Assembly: GCF_024746815.1 (NCBI RefSeq)
Contig: NZ_CP080525.1
Coordinates: 2,108,001 to 2,172,000 of the forward strand
Direction: 5' to 3'
Length of the DNA: 64,000 nucleotides
Source: Mesorhizobium sp. AR07
GTDB lineage: Bacteria; Pseudomonadota; Alphaproteobacteria; Rhizobiales; Rhizobiaceae
The translations under genes and the position numbers were made by a program. Shown in pieces: positions 17,391 to 26,184 of this stretch. The notes under the pieces were generated by a model. The model worked only from the letters and a program-made list of their open reading frames with translations. It made no database searches and was not told where the DNA came from. Position 1 is the first letter of the stretch; each line of letters begins with the position of its first letter.

Positions 17391-17430
17391 AGAGCGCGTC
17401 GACTGAATCCGTTTGGATGCGACGCGCTCT
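17391..17430. repeat. Intergenic hairpin element
   Basis: AGAGCGCGTCG and CGACGCGCTCT form an 11-bp perfect outer stem, with a short inner ATCC/GGAT stem. It starts eight bases after the aldo/keto reductase stop. Elements with these termini are common between rhizobial genes. It could serve as a 3' mRNA stabiliser or terminator. Confidence 0.7.
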
Positions 17431-17660
17431 ATCCGGCGCGCACTACGACACCAGCGGCATCGGCACCTCAAGCCCTTCGATCAGCCTGGCACGGAACAAC
17501 GCAATCGGCGCTCGCGGCCTGGGCCGGCTGTCGCGTGGGCAGGATCGCCCGCCGGGTCGATGGCAATCGGCGAATGACAACGTCGAGCGCCTGTTCGCGC
17601 CGGCTTCCGGCAGGGAACCATGTTGCCAGCAAACCGTTCTACTCTTCGCCGGAGGATGTC

Positions 17661-18353
17661 ATGAACGATGCGTCGGCAAAACCCGCGAGCCTCGTCCTTT
17701 CATCGACGGAGCGCGTGAACACGCTGTCGCATTTTCACCGCGCCGAGATCGCCCGCATGGCAGGATGGCGCGATCGGCTCGACAGGACGACGAACTGGGC
17801 GATCACGGTGGTGGCGGCGCTGCTTTCGGTGTCGCTGTCCACGGCCAGCGCGCATCACGGCGTGCTGCTGTTCGCCATGCTGCTGATCATGCTGCTGCTG
17901 TGGATCGAGGCGCGCCGCTATCGGTTCTTCGACTTCTACCGGGCTCGCGTGCGCCAGTTCGAGCGTCACTATTTCGCGCAGATATTCTCCCCGCAACCCG
18001 ACTTTGCCTCGGATTGGCTGCTCATCGTCGGCGAGGGCCTGCGCGCGCCGAAATTCCTGCTGTCGCACCGCGCTGCGCTGGCGCGCCGCCTGCGGCGAAA
18101 TTACATCTACCTGTTCCTGATCCTGCTGCTGGCCTGGGTGGTCAAGATATCGACCCCCAGCCTTCAGGCCGTGGGCCTGAGGACAGGGTTTGTCGGTTCG
18201 CTTCGCGGGGCCATCGACAGCGCCGCCCTTGGCCCCATTCCCGGTTTGGCGATCGTGATAATCGTGGCGGCATTCTATGCCTGGCTGCTCGCCATCGTCT
18301 TTTTCGCGGCCCGCGACAACGGCGAACTTTCCTTCGGCGACGTCCATGTCTGA
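17661..18353 (+). CDS. DUF2270 membrane protein
   Basis: 230-residue inner-membrane protein of the DUF2270 family. GGAGGATGTC before the ATG at 17661 sets the start; a longer upstream frame is not supported. Hydrophobic pairs lie at about residues 45-85 and 155-175, and a last one near 195-220. Between them is a conserved-looking charged stretch, EARRYRFFDFYRARVRQFERHYFAQIF. Function is unknown. The next gene, an antiporter, starts 87 bases downstream on the same strand, which suggests a role in ion homeostasis by association only. Confidence 0.8.
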   Translation: MNDASAKPASLVLSSTERVNTLSHFHRAEIARMAGWRDRLDRTTNWAITVVAALLSVSLSTASAHHGVLLFAMLLIMLLLWIEARRYRFFDFYRARVRQFERHYFAQIFSPQPDFASDWLLIVGEGLRAPKFLLSHRAALARRLRRNYIYLFLILLLAWVVKISTPSLQAVGLRTGFVGSLRGAIDSAALGPIPGLAIVIIVAAFYAWLLAIVFFAARDNGELSFGDVHV

Positions 18354-18440
18354 CGTCGACGGCCGGCAACAGGCGGCTGCAACGCAAAGGGCGGCCCGCG
18401 CGTTGTTGTTGTCAGTCCGCTGAGGCGTTTGAGGGAACCC

Positions 18441-20774
18441 ATGACTTGTCGATCGGCAACGACGTCACGCGGCATCGTGCCGGCGCTTCTGTTGGCCGTC
18501 TTCGGTTTAGCGCCGGCAAGCCATGCCTTCGCCGCGCAGCCGGCCGGCCACGCCTCGGGCATGGGCGGCTCGGCGGAGGGACTGTTCGTCGCCGAGATCG
18601 TTCTTTTGCTGCTGGTCGGCCGCGGCCTGGGCGAGATCTTCCAGCGTTACGGCCAGCCGGCGATCATGGGTCAGCTCATCGGTGGCATCCTGCTCGGGCC
18701 TTCGCTGTTCGGCTGGCTGTGGCCCGGCGCGCAGCACCTGATCTTCTCGACCGATCCGGCGCAGAAAAGCATGATCGACGCGGTCTCGCAGCTCGGCATC
18801 CTGCTGCTTCTGCTCTTGACCGGCATGGAGACGGATCTGCGCCTCGTGCGCCGGGTGGGCGCCGCCTGTTTCTCCATCTCGATCACCGGCGTGGTCGTGC
18901 CCTTTGTCTGCGGCTTCGCGCTGGCGCAATTCCTGCCCGGCTCTCTGTTGCCGGACCCGACGCAGAGAACGGTCGCCGGACTGTTCCTCGGCACCGCGCT
19001 GTCGATCTCCTCCGTCAAGATCGTCGCCATGGTGGTGCGCGAAATGAACTTCATGCGCCGCAATCTCGGCCAGGTCATCATCTCCTCGGCGATCATCGAG
19101 GACACCATCGGCTGGCTGATCATCGCCGTCACCTTCGGCATCGCCACCAATGGCAGCCTGCAGATCGTGCCGCTGGTCGCCACGGTGGGCGAAGTGGCGC
19201 TGTTCATGGTGTTCTCCTTCACCATCGGCCGCCGCCTGGTGTTCACACTGATCCGCTGGAGCAACGATTCCTTCCGCAGCGAATACGCCGTCATCACCGT
19301 CATCCTGATCATCATGGGCGTGATGGCGCTGATCACCAATCTGATCGGCGTGCACACCGTGCTCGGCGCCTTCGTCGCCGGCATCCTGGTCGGCGAATCG
19401 CCGATCCTGTCCAACCATATCGAGGGTCAGTTGCGCGGCGTCATCACAGCACTCTTCATGCCGGTCTTCTTCGGCGTGGCCGGCCTCTCGGCCGACCTGA
19501 CCGTGCTCGCCGATCCCACGCTGGCCCTGCTGACACTGGCCCTGGTGGCCATTGCCAGCATCGGCAAGTTCGGTGGCGCCTTCATCGGCGGCAGGTTCGC
19601 CGGCATGTCGCTGAAGGAAGCCACCGCCGTCGGCAGCGCCATGAACGCGCGCGGCTCGACCGAGGTGATCGTCGCCAGCATCGGCCTGTCGATGAACATC
19701 CTCTCCCATAACCTTTTCACCATGATCGTCACCATGGCCGTCATCACCACGCTCGCCATGCCGCCAATGCTGCGCTGGGCGCTCGGCCGCCTGCCTGTCG
19801 ACGATGGCGAAAAGCAGCGCGTCGACCGCGAGTTGCTCGACGAGCGCGGCTTCGTCTCGAAGCTGGAGCGGCTTCTGTTGCTCGTCGACGACAGCCCGGT
19901 CGGCAAGTTCACCGCCTATCTCGCCGGCCTGGTCGGCGGCGGCAGCGGCATGCCGACCACCTTGCTCCACCTCAAGGGCCGCAGCTTCGCTGGGCCGGCC
20001 GGCGACAGGGGGCCGGAGCGGTCACTGAAGGAGGTCAGGAAGGGTGCGCAAAAAAGCGCCAAGGCCGTTCGCATGGCCGAGGACACCTTGGTTGAGAAAG
20101 TCCATCTGACCGCCCGCAGCGAGACCGAGGCCACTGCTGCGACGATCGCCGAGGAGGCCCGCAAGGGTTACGGCCTGTTGCTGGTCGGCCTGGAAAAGAT
20201 GTTGACGACGAATGGGTCGTTCAGCGAGGCGCTGAACGACATCACCGAAGGGTTCGATGGCCCGCTATGCCTGGTGCTGAACGGCGCCCGATCCGCTGGA
20301 AAGATGCCGATGCTGAGAGCCGGCACCAGCATCCTCGTTCCCGTCAATGGCACGGAAGTCTCGCGCCGCGCCGCCGATCTGGCCCTGGCGCTGGCGCGGC
20401 CGCACCGGGCGCGGGTCAAGGTTCTCTACGTATCGCAGGCCGCACGGCAAGGCGGCAGGGCGACGTCCGTCTCGCACCGGCGCGAGGAAGCCATGCTGAA
20501 GGATATTGCCGATCTGGCCGACCGCTACGGCGTCCAGGTCGACACCGCGATCCGCACCCGCGCCACGCCGGACAGGGCGATCGCCAGGGAGGTCGCCAAA
20601 GGTGCCGCGATGGTGGTGATGGGCGTCACGCAAAGACCGGGCGAGGAGCTGTTCTTCGGCGATACAGCCACGGCGGTTCTCGCCGCTGTCGCCTGCCCGG
20701 TCGTGCTTTTGGCCAGCGAACGGATTCGCCGCACGGAGGCCAAGGCAGAGGTGGCAACAGAGATCGGTACCTAG
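18441..20774 (+). CDS. CPA2-family cation:proton antiporter with C-terminal universal-stress region
   Basis: 777-residue membrane protein. An N-terminal signal-like hydrophobic stretch with a cleavable look (ASHAFAAQPAGHASG) precedes a 12-13 helix CPA2 (KefB/NhaS-like) exchanger domain, about residues 45-440. Typical segments are YGQPAIMGQLIGGILLGPS, NLIGVHTVLGAFVAGILVGE and SAMNARGSTEVIVASIG. After a linker come universal-stress-protein-like sequences, the clearest at about 620-760 (TSILVPVNGTEVSRRAADLAL and MVVMGVTQRPGEELFFGDTA), so ATP or AMP may gate transport. The ATG at 18441 follows GAGGGAACCC; a TTG at 18429 is the alternative. The ion (Na or K) is not determinable. Confidence 0.9.
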   Translation: MTCRSATTSRGIVPALLLAVFGLAPASHAFAAQPAGHASGMGGSAEGLFVAEIVLLLLVGRGLGEIFQRYGQPAIMGQLIGGILLGPSLFGWLWPGAQHLIFSTDPAQKSMIDAVSQLGILLLLLLTGMETDLRLVRRVGAACFSISITGVVVPFVCGFALAQFLPGSLLPDPTQRTVAGLFLGTALSISSVKIVAMVVREMNFMRRNLGQVIISSAIIEDTIGWLIIAVTFGIATNGSLQIVPLVATVGEVALFMVFSFTIGRRLVFTLIRWSNDSFRSEYAVITVILIIMGVMALITNLIGVHTVLGAFVAGILVGESPILSNHIEGQLRGVITALFMPVFFGVAGLSADLTVLADPTLALLTLALVAIASIGKFGGAFIGGRFAGMSLKEATAVGSAMNARGSTEVIVASIGLSMNILSHNLFTMIVTMAVITTLAMPPMLRWALGRLPVDDGEKQRVDRELLDERGFVSKLERLLLLVDDSPVGKFTAYLAGLVGGGSGMPTTLLHLKGRSFAGPAGDRGPERSLKEVRKGAQKSAKAVRMAEDTLVEKVHLTARSETEATAATIAEEARKGYGLLLVGLEKMLTTNGSFSEALNDITEGFDGPLCLVLNGARSAGKMPMLRAGTSILVPVNGTEVSRRAADLALALARPHRARVKVLYVSQAARQGGRATSVSHRREEAMLKDIADLADRYGVQVDTAIRTRATPDRAIAREVAKGAAMVVMGVTQRPGEELFFGDTATAVLAAVACPVVLLASERIRRTEAKAEVATEIGT

Positions 20775-20853
20775 TTTGCGGCAGGCCGGGTGCGCAATTC
20801 CAGGAAAAGCGGGAAGCGGCTTTCCGTCCGGAATTGCGTCGAGACAAAGAACT

Positions 20854-20997
20854 CTAGAGGCCGAAGAACTGCCTGCCGATCATGTAGCCCAGCGCCGCCA
20901 CGACCAGCGGAAACAGCGCCGGCGCGACCTTGCTGAGAAGGGAGGCTTGCTGGTCCTTCGCCGGCGTGTGGCGTGCATTGCCGAGGTTCTTGGTCAT
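20854..20997 (-). CDS. Small 47-residue membrane protein
   Basis: Short frame MTKNLGNARHTPAKDQQ followed by one membrane segment (VAPALFPLVVAALGYMIGRQF) near the C-terminus. A GAGG ribosome-binding site lies four bases before the start. The family is not recognised. Single-span proteins of this size are often membrane-stress peptides or subunit modulators, but no such role is shown. It is convergent with the antiporter gene. Confidence 0.55.
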   Translation of the reverse strand: MTKNLGNARHTPAKDQQASLLSKVAPALFPLVVAALGYMIGRQFFGL

Positions 20998-21386
20998 TGC
21001 TTGCCTCAGGTTCGAATGGATCATTAGCAGATGCTGATTAACAGCATGGCCGCATTAACGGCTTGGAAAGAAATTCGGTCAAATAGCCGACCACTGCCTG
21101 CCGGTTCGATGCATGGCGGTTGGCGGCCGAAGGAAAACCAGCATGCGCCCGGAACCGAATGGCTTGTCCGGTGTTGTGGCGCTCGGGGGCGCCATGTTTT
21201 TCAAGATCTCAGGCACCAATGGCGGGCAACAGCCAGTTCGTGCACTTGTGGCGCAACGGAATGCTCGCGCCGCCACACGGGAGTGGTGGGCGGGTTGGCG
21301 AGAAACCGCCCGTCGGCCAGAGAACCCGACATGTTAGAGACGACCAATCCGATTTCGAACAATCGCCGACCGACCCACGAGACGCC
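20998..21386. other. Gene-poor region before the kinase fragment
   Basis: No gene with convincing codon use or a ribosome-binding site was found. Several short frames cross it on both strands without family resemblance. It may hold decayed sequence linked to the damaged kinase gene downstream. Confidence 0.4.
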
Positions 21387-21866
21387 ATGCCAGCATCCAG
21401 AACAAAGACCGTAGGCGATCGGGACAACGCCTTCCTCGCCGGCGGCGGCCAGCTCGGCTGTCTGATTGCGACATTCGACTGGGCCTCGACCTCGATCGGC
21501 CCGATCGCAGGCTGGCCGCAAAGCCTGAAGACGGCGGTGTCGCTGACGCTGGCGCTGGCCGTCAATGAACTGGCCACCAACGCGCTGAAATATGGCGCGT
21601 TGTCGACACCTGACGGCAAGGTGTCGATCGACTGGTCGCTGCAGCCGTCGGCCGAGGCGGCCGGGCAAACGCGGCTGATCTGGCGCTGGCGCGAAAGCGG
21701 CGGACCTCCGGTCACGCCGCCCAGCCGGCGCGGCTTTGGCCGTTTCCTGATCGAGCGCGTTTTCGGCACCGATTTCGGCGGCTCCGTGCAGATCGATTAC
21801 CACGCCGACGGCGTCGAATGTGTGTTGAACGCACCGGCACCCCAGTTGCCGACAGCCCGCTACTGA
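21387..21866 (+). pseudogene. HWE-type histidine kinase with internal deletion
   Basis: 159 residues. The N-terminus (FLAGGGQLGCLIATFDWASTS followed by GPIAGWPQSLKTAVSL) is the usual start of a PAS-containing HWE kinase. It then runs straight into the ATPase N-box, LALAVNELATNALKYGALS, and a short HATPase end (RRGFGRFLIERVFGTDFGGSV). The middle of the PAS domain and the whole phospho-accepting helix with its His are missing, and the join falls near base 21545 without breaking frame. It therefore cannot autophosphorylate in the normal way. A receiver gene follows after 16 bases. It is either a decayed gene or a minimal ATP-binding remnant. Confidence 0.75.
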
Positions 21867-21882
21867 CTACATAAGGCTTGCC

Positions 21883-22251
21883 ATGACCACTAAGACCCCA
21901 GCCACCGTCCTTGTCGTCGAAGACGAGGCCTTTTTGTTGTTTGCCATCGCCGACGAGTTGCGCGAGGCAGGGTATCAGGTGCTCGAGGCCAGCAACGCCG
22001 ACCAGGCGATCGGCCTGCTGGAGAGCCGGCAGGATATCAGCATCCTTTTCACCGACATCGACATGCCAGGTTCGATGGACGGGCTGCGCCTGTCCGCCGC
22101 CGTGCGCGACCGCTGGCCGCCGGTCAAGATCATCATCACGTCAGGCAAACGCCAACCGGCGCAGGACGCCATGCCCAGCGGTGGCGTCTTCCTGCCCAAG
22201 CCCTATGCCCCGGCTGCCGTAGCCGCCACCATTCTAGGTCTGCTCGACTAG
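21883..22251 (+). CDS. Single-domain response regulator (CheY-like receiver)
   Basis: 122-residue cytoplasmic receiver. The acidic pocket is seen in VVEDEAF (about residues 11-17), the phosphoacceptor Asp in FTDIDMPGSMDG (about residues 56-67), the Thr/Ser switch in IIITSGK and the conserved Lys in FLPKPY. It has no output domain. It lies 16 bases after the kinase remnant, and such pairs are normal for HWE kinases. With that kinase damaged, its phosphate donor may be another HWE kinase, or it may act as a sink. Confidence 0.88.
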   Translation: MTTKTPATVLVVEDEAFLLFAIADELREAGYQVLEASNADQAIGLLESRQDISILFTDIDMPGSMDGLRLSAAVRDRWPPVKIIITSGKRQPAQDAMPSGGVFLPKPYAPAAVAATILGLLD

Positions 22252-22267
22252 AGCAATGGCCCCGGCT

Positions 22268-22465
22268 CTAAAGGTCGAGAGCAACCTTCATGCCGCGGAC
22301 TTCGGCCATTTCCAGCAGCAGGTCCTGCAGGCTTTCGTCAAGCCCGGCACCGGTCAGCACCAAAAGCTCGGCAATGCTCTCTCGCATCGATATGACGGCG
22401 GCGCCTGTCTTCTCGGCAAGCAGCCGTCCGATGGCCGTGCGGATCAGGTCGTCCTGATCAGACAT
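22268..22465 (-). CDS. Hypothetical 65-residue protein
   Basis: Starts MSDQDDLIRTAIGRLLAEKTG and ends MAEVRGMKVALDL; a mostly helical, acidic soluble protein. The ATG at 22465 is preferred to one 15 bases upstream because it begins the plausible helix. The family is not recognised, although the composition is that of conserved rhizobial small proteins. It converges with the receiver gene. No ribosome-binding site of note was seen. Confidence 0.55.
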   Translation of the reverse strand: MSDQDDLIRTAIGRLLAEKTGAAVISMRESIAELLVLTGAGLDESLQDLLLEMAEVRGMKVALDL

Positions 22466-22585
22466 CGTGTCACGTCCCAATGCTCTACAGCCTCCTCCAT
22501 GCTCCCATGCCTCACCGGCGCTTTCTGTGACAGGGCGTGGTTTCCCCCACGGTATGATTTTTTGACTCGGCGTCCGCCGCCGTGC

Positions 22586-22837
22586 TCACGCGTGCAAATC
22601 ATCTGGAAGCGATCGGTAATCTTCATCGCCATGCCGGCCGTTCAACACCGACAGTGATGGCAGCACCGGCCCGTTGCCGGGCTGGACGGCTCCGAGTGCC
22701 GCAAGCAGCGCCAGCGGCACTTCGTGCCGGTAAAGCCCGATGAGCGTCTTGCCTTCCGTCGTTACCGGCAATTCCGTGGATGTGTCGAAAATGGAATAAG
22801 TGCCTGTCGGTTCCTTCAGGATCTCAAAACGGTCCAT
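22586..22837 (-). CDS. Hypothetical 83-residue protein
   Basis: GGGAGGTTTGGGA precedes the ATG at 22837, giving MDRFEILKEPTGTYSIFDTS. The first 30 residues look beta-rich, then a short helical stretch (PLALLAALGAVQ) and a hydrophilic end (GRHGDEDYRSLPDDLHA). There is no signal peptide or recognised domain. It seems monocistronic. Confidence 0.6.
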   Translation of the reverse strand: MDRFEILKEPTGTYSIFDTSTELPVTTEGKTLIGLYRHEVPLALLAALGAVQPGNGPVLPSLSVLNGRHGDEDYRSLPDDLHA

Positions 22838-23098
22838 TCCCAAACCTCCCCCCACACAAAAGTAGCGACCAAACGCCGGTACTCGCCAAGAGGTTCCCTT
22901 GGTGCGGCATTTTTTTCGCGTCGTGGTTGTAACGCACGGCGTGGCTTCTGTCATGCCGCAAGCCGATCATGCCGCGGCGCAGCACAGGCAAAATCACTGC
23001 GCACCATTTTAAATCTTAACGCGCGTCAATTTTCTTAAACATGCGGAAACGCTGGCAAGGGATCGGCCAGCGCTGAAAGCCGGCCTCTACTTCCAGCG

Positions 23099-23374
23099 CT
23101 ACTTACCGCAATGATGATCGTTGATCTTGTTCAACGCATTCGCGTCGGGCCCAACGCGATGATAGGAGCACGCGCCGGCCGCCGTGGTGACCAGCTGCTG
23201 ATCGTAGTAACGCGGGCCGCCGAACAGGAAGCTGACAAGATCGTCATCGGCGGGAACGTAGCGTTCGGATTGGGCCTGGTGGTGGTGATGCCGGTCGCCG
23301 GCGAACGCCGAAGCGCAAAGGCTGCTGCCTATTGCGAAAGCCAGAGCGAAGATCGCAAAGCACTTCGTCGTCAT
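23099..23374 (-). CDS. Exported small protein, His-rich after the signal peptide
   Basis: 91 residues with a clear signal peptide (KCFAIFALAFAIGSSLCASAFA, cleavage after AFA near residue 25) and a mature part beginning GDRHHHHQ. Two Cys residues (GACSYH and DHHCGK) could form a disulfide. AGGAGGTATTGCC precedes the ATG. It is therefore a periplasmic or secreted peptide of unknown role; the His cluster could bind metal. The family is not recognised. Confidence 0.65.
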   Translation of the reverse strand: MTTKCFAIFALAFAIGSSLCASAFAGDRHHHHQAQSERYVPADDDLVSFLFGGPRYYDQQLVTTAAGACSYHRVGPDANALNKINDHHCGK

Positions 23375-23529
23375 CGGCAATACCTCCTGTCGTCCGGAAT
23401 CACACCATACATCCAAAATCGCCAGCCGGACAAAAGTTCCCAACCGGCGCGCTTTAGGCGCGATTGGCTCTTGCCCAAGCCGGCGGCCTCGCCCATCCAT
23501 GGTAGCGTAGCGACAGCCTGGGGCCAGTG

Positions 23530-25551
23530 ATGACCGATGCCAGCCTTTATCTAGTCGAAGCGACGATCGAACAATTGCGCCACGCGCTCGATAGCGGCAC
23601 GGTCACCAGCGTCGAGCTGGTCGGTGCGTATCTCAGGCGCATCGCGCATTTCGACCGCCACGGCATCAGCCTCAACGCGGTTCCCGTACTCAACCCAGCG
23701 ATGTTCGCGGAGGCGGCCGCCTCCGACCAGCGGCGCCGCAAAGACGCTGTGCTCGGGCCGCTCGACGGCATCCCCTACACCGCCAAGGACAGCTACAAGG
23801 TATCAGGCCTGACAGTGGCCGCCGGCTCGCCTGCTTTTGAGCATCTCGTCGCCAATGAGGACGCCTTCACCATCGCGCGGCTGCGCGCCGGCGGCGCGGT
23901 GCTGATCGGCCTCACCAACATGCCGCCGATGGCCAATGGCGGCATGCAGCGCGGCGTCTATGGCCGCGCCGAAAGCCCCTACAATGCCGACTTCCTGACC
24001 GCCGCCTTCGCGTCCGGCTCGTCGAACGGCTCCGGCACGGCGACATCAGCCAGCTTCTGCGCCTTCGGCCTTGGCGAGGAGACCTGGTCTTCCGGCCGGG
24101 CACCGGCCAGCAACAACGCGCTGATCGCCTACACGCCGTCGCGCGGTGTCATTTCGGTGCGCGGCAACTGGCCGCTGGTGCCGACCATGGATGTTGTGGT
24201 GCCGTATACGCGCAGCGTGCACGACATGCTCGAACTGCTCGAAATCATCGTCGCCGACGACCCGCAGACGCGAGGCGATTTCTGGCGCGCGCAGCCCTGG
24301 ATCGACTTGCCGAAAAGCTCAGACGTGCGGCCGCCGCGCTACACCGACCTCACACTTGCCGGGTCGCTCAAGGGCATGCGGCTCGGCGTGCCCCGGATGT
24401 ATATCGGCCGCGACACAGGGGCTGATGCGCCGATCGAAACCCGGGCCTCGGTACTTGCCCTGTGGGAGCAGGCGGCGGCCGATCTCACGCGGCTTGGCGC
24501 CGAGGTGGTGGAGGTCGATTTTCCCGTCGTCTCCAACTACGAGCGCGACCGGCCCGGTGCGCGCGGCATGGTCGAGCGCGGGCTGGTGCCGCAGGACTTC
24601 GCCGACCGCGAAATCTGGGATCTCTGCGTCTGGGGCTGGGACGAATTTTTGCGCGCCAATGCCGACCCGGCGCTGCCCGATCTCGTCTCGGTCGACGGCC
24701 CAAGCATCTTTCCGCAGCCGCCGGGCACGCTGCCCGACCGTTACGAGGGCGGCTTCGACCTGGCGGAGTATGTCGAGCGGGCGCGCGCCGGCGTCACGCC
24801 CTTTGCGGATATTCCGACGCTCGAGGACGGCCTGAAGGGACTGGAAGCGACACGGCGGATCGATTTCGAGGACTGGCTGGACGCGCACCGGCTCGACGCC
24901 GTGGTGCTGCCCGCAGCCGCCGATGTCGGGCCGTCCGACGCCGACATCAACGAGGCGTCCGCCGCGCTTGCCTGGCGCAACGGCACTTGGGTCGCCAACG
25001 GCAATCTGGTCTGGCGCCATTTCGGCATCCCCACCGTCACCGTGCCGATGGGAACCATGGCCGACATCGGCATGCCGGTCGGCCTCACCTTCGCCGGCAA
25101 GGCCTATGATGACGAAAGGCTGCTGCGGATGGCCGGCGACTTCGAGCGCTCCACCCAGCGCCGTAGCCGCCCGCCGCGCACGCCGGAACTGGCCGACGAT
25201 GTCTTTTCAAGGCGCCTCGGCCAAGCCGGGAACAGCACGGCACCGCCGCTCGCCATCGCGCTAGCCGCCGAGACGCGGGCTTCGGACGATCAGCACGAGA
25301 TCCTCATCACGCTCGACCTGCCCGGCGAGGCGACTGAGACGGCCAGCGTCAAGGTACACGTCAACGGAGAGGCCGTCGCGTTGCAGCAAAGCGGTGCACG
25401 CTTCAGCGGGCGCGCGCTTGTCCCTGCCGCCGAGCACCGGCGGCTCCACAGCGCTTGGCGGGGCTCGTATGGCTCGATCGTTACGGCGGTGATGCGGCTG
25501 GAGGATGGGCGCACCGCCGGCACTTATGTGGTTACGGGTGGCGCCGGGTGA
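23530..25551 (+). CDS. Amidase-signature hydrolase
   Basis: 673-residue enzyme of the amidase signature family, which hydrolyses amide bonds through a Ser-cisSer-Lys triad. Visible parts are the catalytic Lys in YTAKDSYKVSG, the flexible Gly/Ser loop GSSNGSGTATS and the nucleophile region GLGEETWSSGRAPAS. The amidase domain ends near residue 560. About 110 extra residues then form a beta-rich C-terminal domain not usual for the family (MRLEDGRTAGTYVVTGGAG at the end). The start may be this ATG or the GTG just before it. It stands alone. The substrate is unknown, perhaps an aryl or alkyl amide or allophanate-like compound. Confidence 0.87.
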   Translation: MTDASLYLVEATIEQLRHALDSGTVTSVELVGAYLRRIAHFDRHGISLNAVPVLNPAMFAEAAASDQRRRKDAVLGPLDGIPYTAKDSYKVSGLTVAAGSPAFEHLVANEDAFTIARLRAGGAVLIGLTNMPPMANGGMQRGVYGRAESPYNADFLTAAFASGSSNGSGTATSASFCAFGLGEETWSSGRAPASNNALIAYTPSRGVISVRGNWPLVPTMDVVVPYTRSVHDMLELLEIIVADDPQTRGDFWRAQPWIDLPKSSDVRPPRYTDLTLAGSLKGMRLGVPRMYIGRDTGADAPIETRASVLALWEQAAADLTRLGAEVVEVDFPVVSNYERDRPGARGMVERGLVPQDFADREIWDLCVWGWDEFLRANADPALPDLVSVDGPSIFPQPPGTLPDRYEGGFDLAEYVERARAGVTPFADIPTLEDGLKGLEATRRIDFEDWLDAHRLDAVVLPAAADVGPSDADINEASAALAWRNGTWVANGNLVWRHFGIPTVTVPMGTMADIGMPVGLTFAGKAYDDERLLRMAGDFERSTQRRSRPPRTPELADDVFSRRLGQAGNSTAPPLAIALAAETRASDDQHEILITLDLPGEATETASVKVHVNGEAVALQQSGARFSGRALVPAAEHRRLHSAWRGSYGSIVTAVMRLEDGRTAGTYVVTGGAG

Positions 25552-25593
25552 GAGGAGCGGTGAAAGAACCAGCATCCACCGTCGAGTTCCTTC

Positions 25594-25753
25594 GCGCCCC
25601 CTCTGTCCTGCCGGACATCTCCCCCACGGGTGGGGAGATTGCTCGTCACCCGCGGCCTTGGCCGATTTTTGACGTAACAGGGAGTGCGCCGGCGCTGAAA
25701 CTGCCAATCTCCCCCCTCGTGGGGGAGATGTCCGGCAGGACAGAGGGGGGCGC
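25594..25753. repeat. Large inverted repeat of rhizobial intergenic type
   Basis: Arms of about 47 bases at 25594-25640 and 25706-25753 are near-perfect inverted copies around a 65-base loop, each holding CCTGCCGGACATCTCCCCC or its complement. It lies between the convergent amidase and the small gene at 25793 and may act as a bidirectional terminator or a mobile palindromic unit. Confidence 0.8.
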
Positions 25754-25792
25754 CACAGAGCGCCATCTTTGCCTTTGCTACGCTCTGGAGAC

Positions 25793-26128
25793 TCAGCGAC
25801 TCTCGAAGAAGGCAATATCCCGGCGAATGGCATCTCGCTTGTCCTGCGACAGACCGGCAAGCATGCTTTCGTCGAGGTAGCCTGCCCGAATGAGTTGAGC
25901 GAAGACGAAGAGAAGCTGGGAGTAGCGGTAGTCGAATGTTCGATCAATCTCCCGCCGCCGTTCACGCAAATAGTCTTCGACCTCCCACATGTCGGCGGGG
26001 AGCGTCGCGGCGTTGGCCTTGCTCTTGAATTCGGCCATCGTCCTTGCCAGCGCCACCTCAAGTGCCGCGTCGAAGGCGCGGCGTGCGGTCTGCTTTTCGG
26101 ATCCTGACCAGCTTTCCCTGGACTCCAT
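25793..26128 (-). CDS. Hypothetical 111-residue helical protein
   Basis: CGGGAGAAAATC precedes the ATG at 26128, giving MESRESWSGSEKQTARRAFD. The protein is almost entirely helical and charged, with the central stretch MWEVEDYLRERRREIDRTFDYRYSQLL broken here into two parts by a likely turn. There is no membrane segment or recognised domain. The following gene on the same strand lies about 40 bases beyond the amidase-side repeat, so it is probably monocistronic. Confidence 0.65.
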   Translation of the reverse strand: MESRESWSGSEKQTARRAFDAALEVALARTMAEFKSKANAATLPADMWEVEDYLRERRREIDRTFDYRYSQLLFVFAQLIRAGYLDESMLAGLSQDKRDAIRRDIAFFESR

Positions 26129-26184
26129 GATTTTCTCCCGTTTTTCGATCACTCACCGGCAAAAATGCCGCCTGATGCCCCCTC

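Noticed and set aside
18507..19970. 487-codon minus-strand frame opposite the antiporter
   Set aside because: Rich in His, Gln, Asp and Arg as expected for the reverse of a hydrophobic membrane gene; no start signal or family match.
22861..22954. N-terminal extension of the gene at 22586-22837
   Set aside because: The strong ribosome-binding site GGGAGG just before 22837 makes the shorter start more likely; the extra residues look non-coding.
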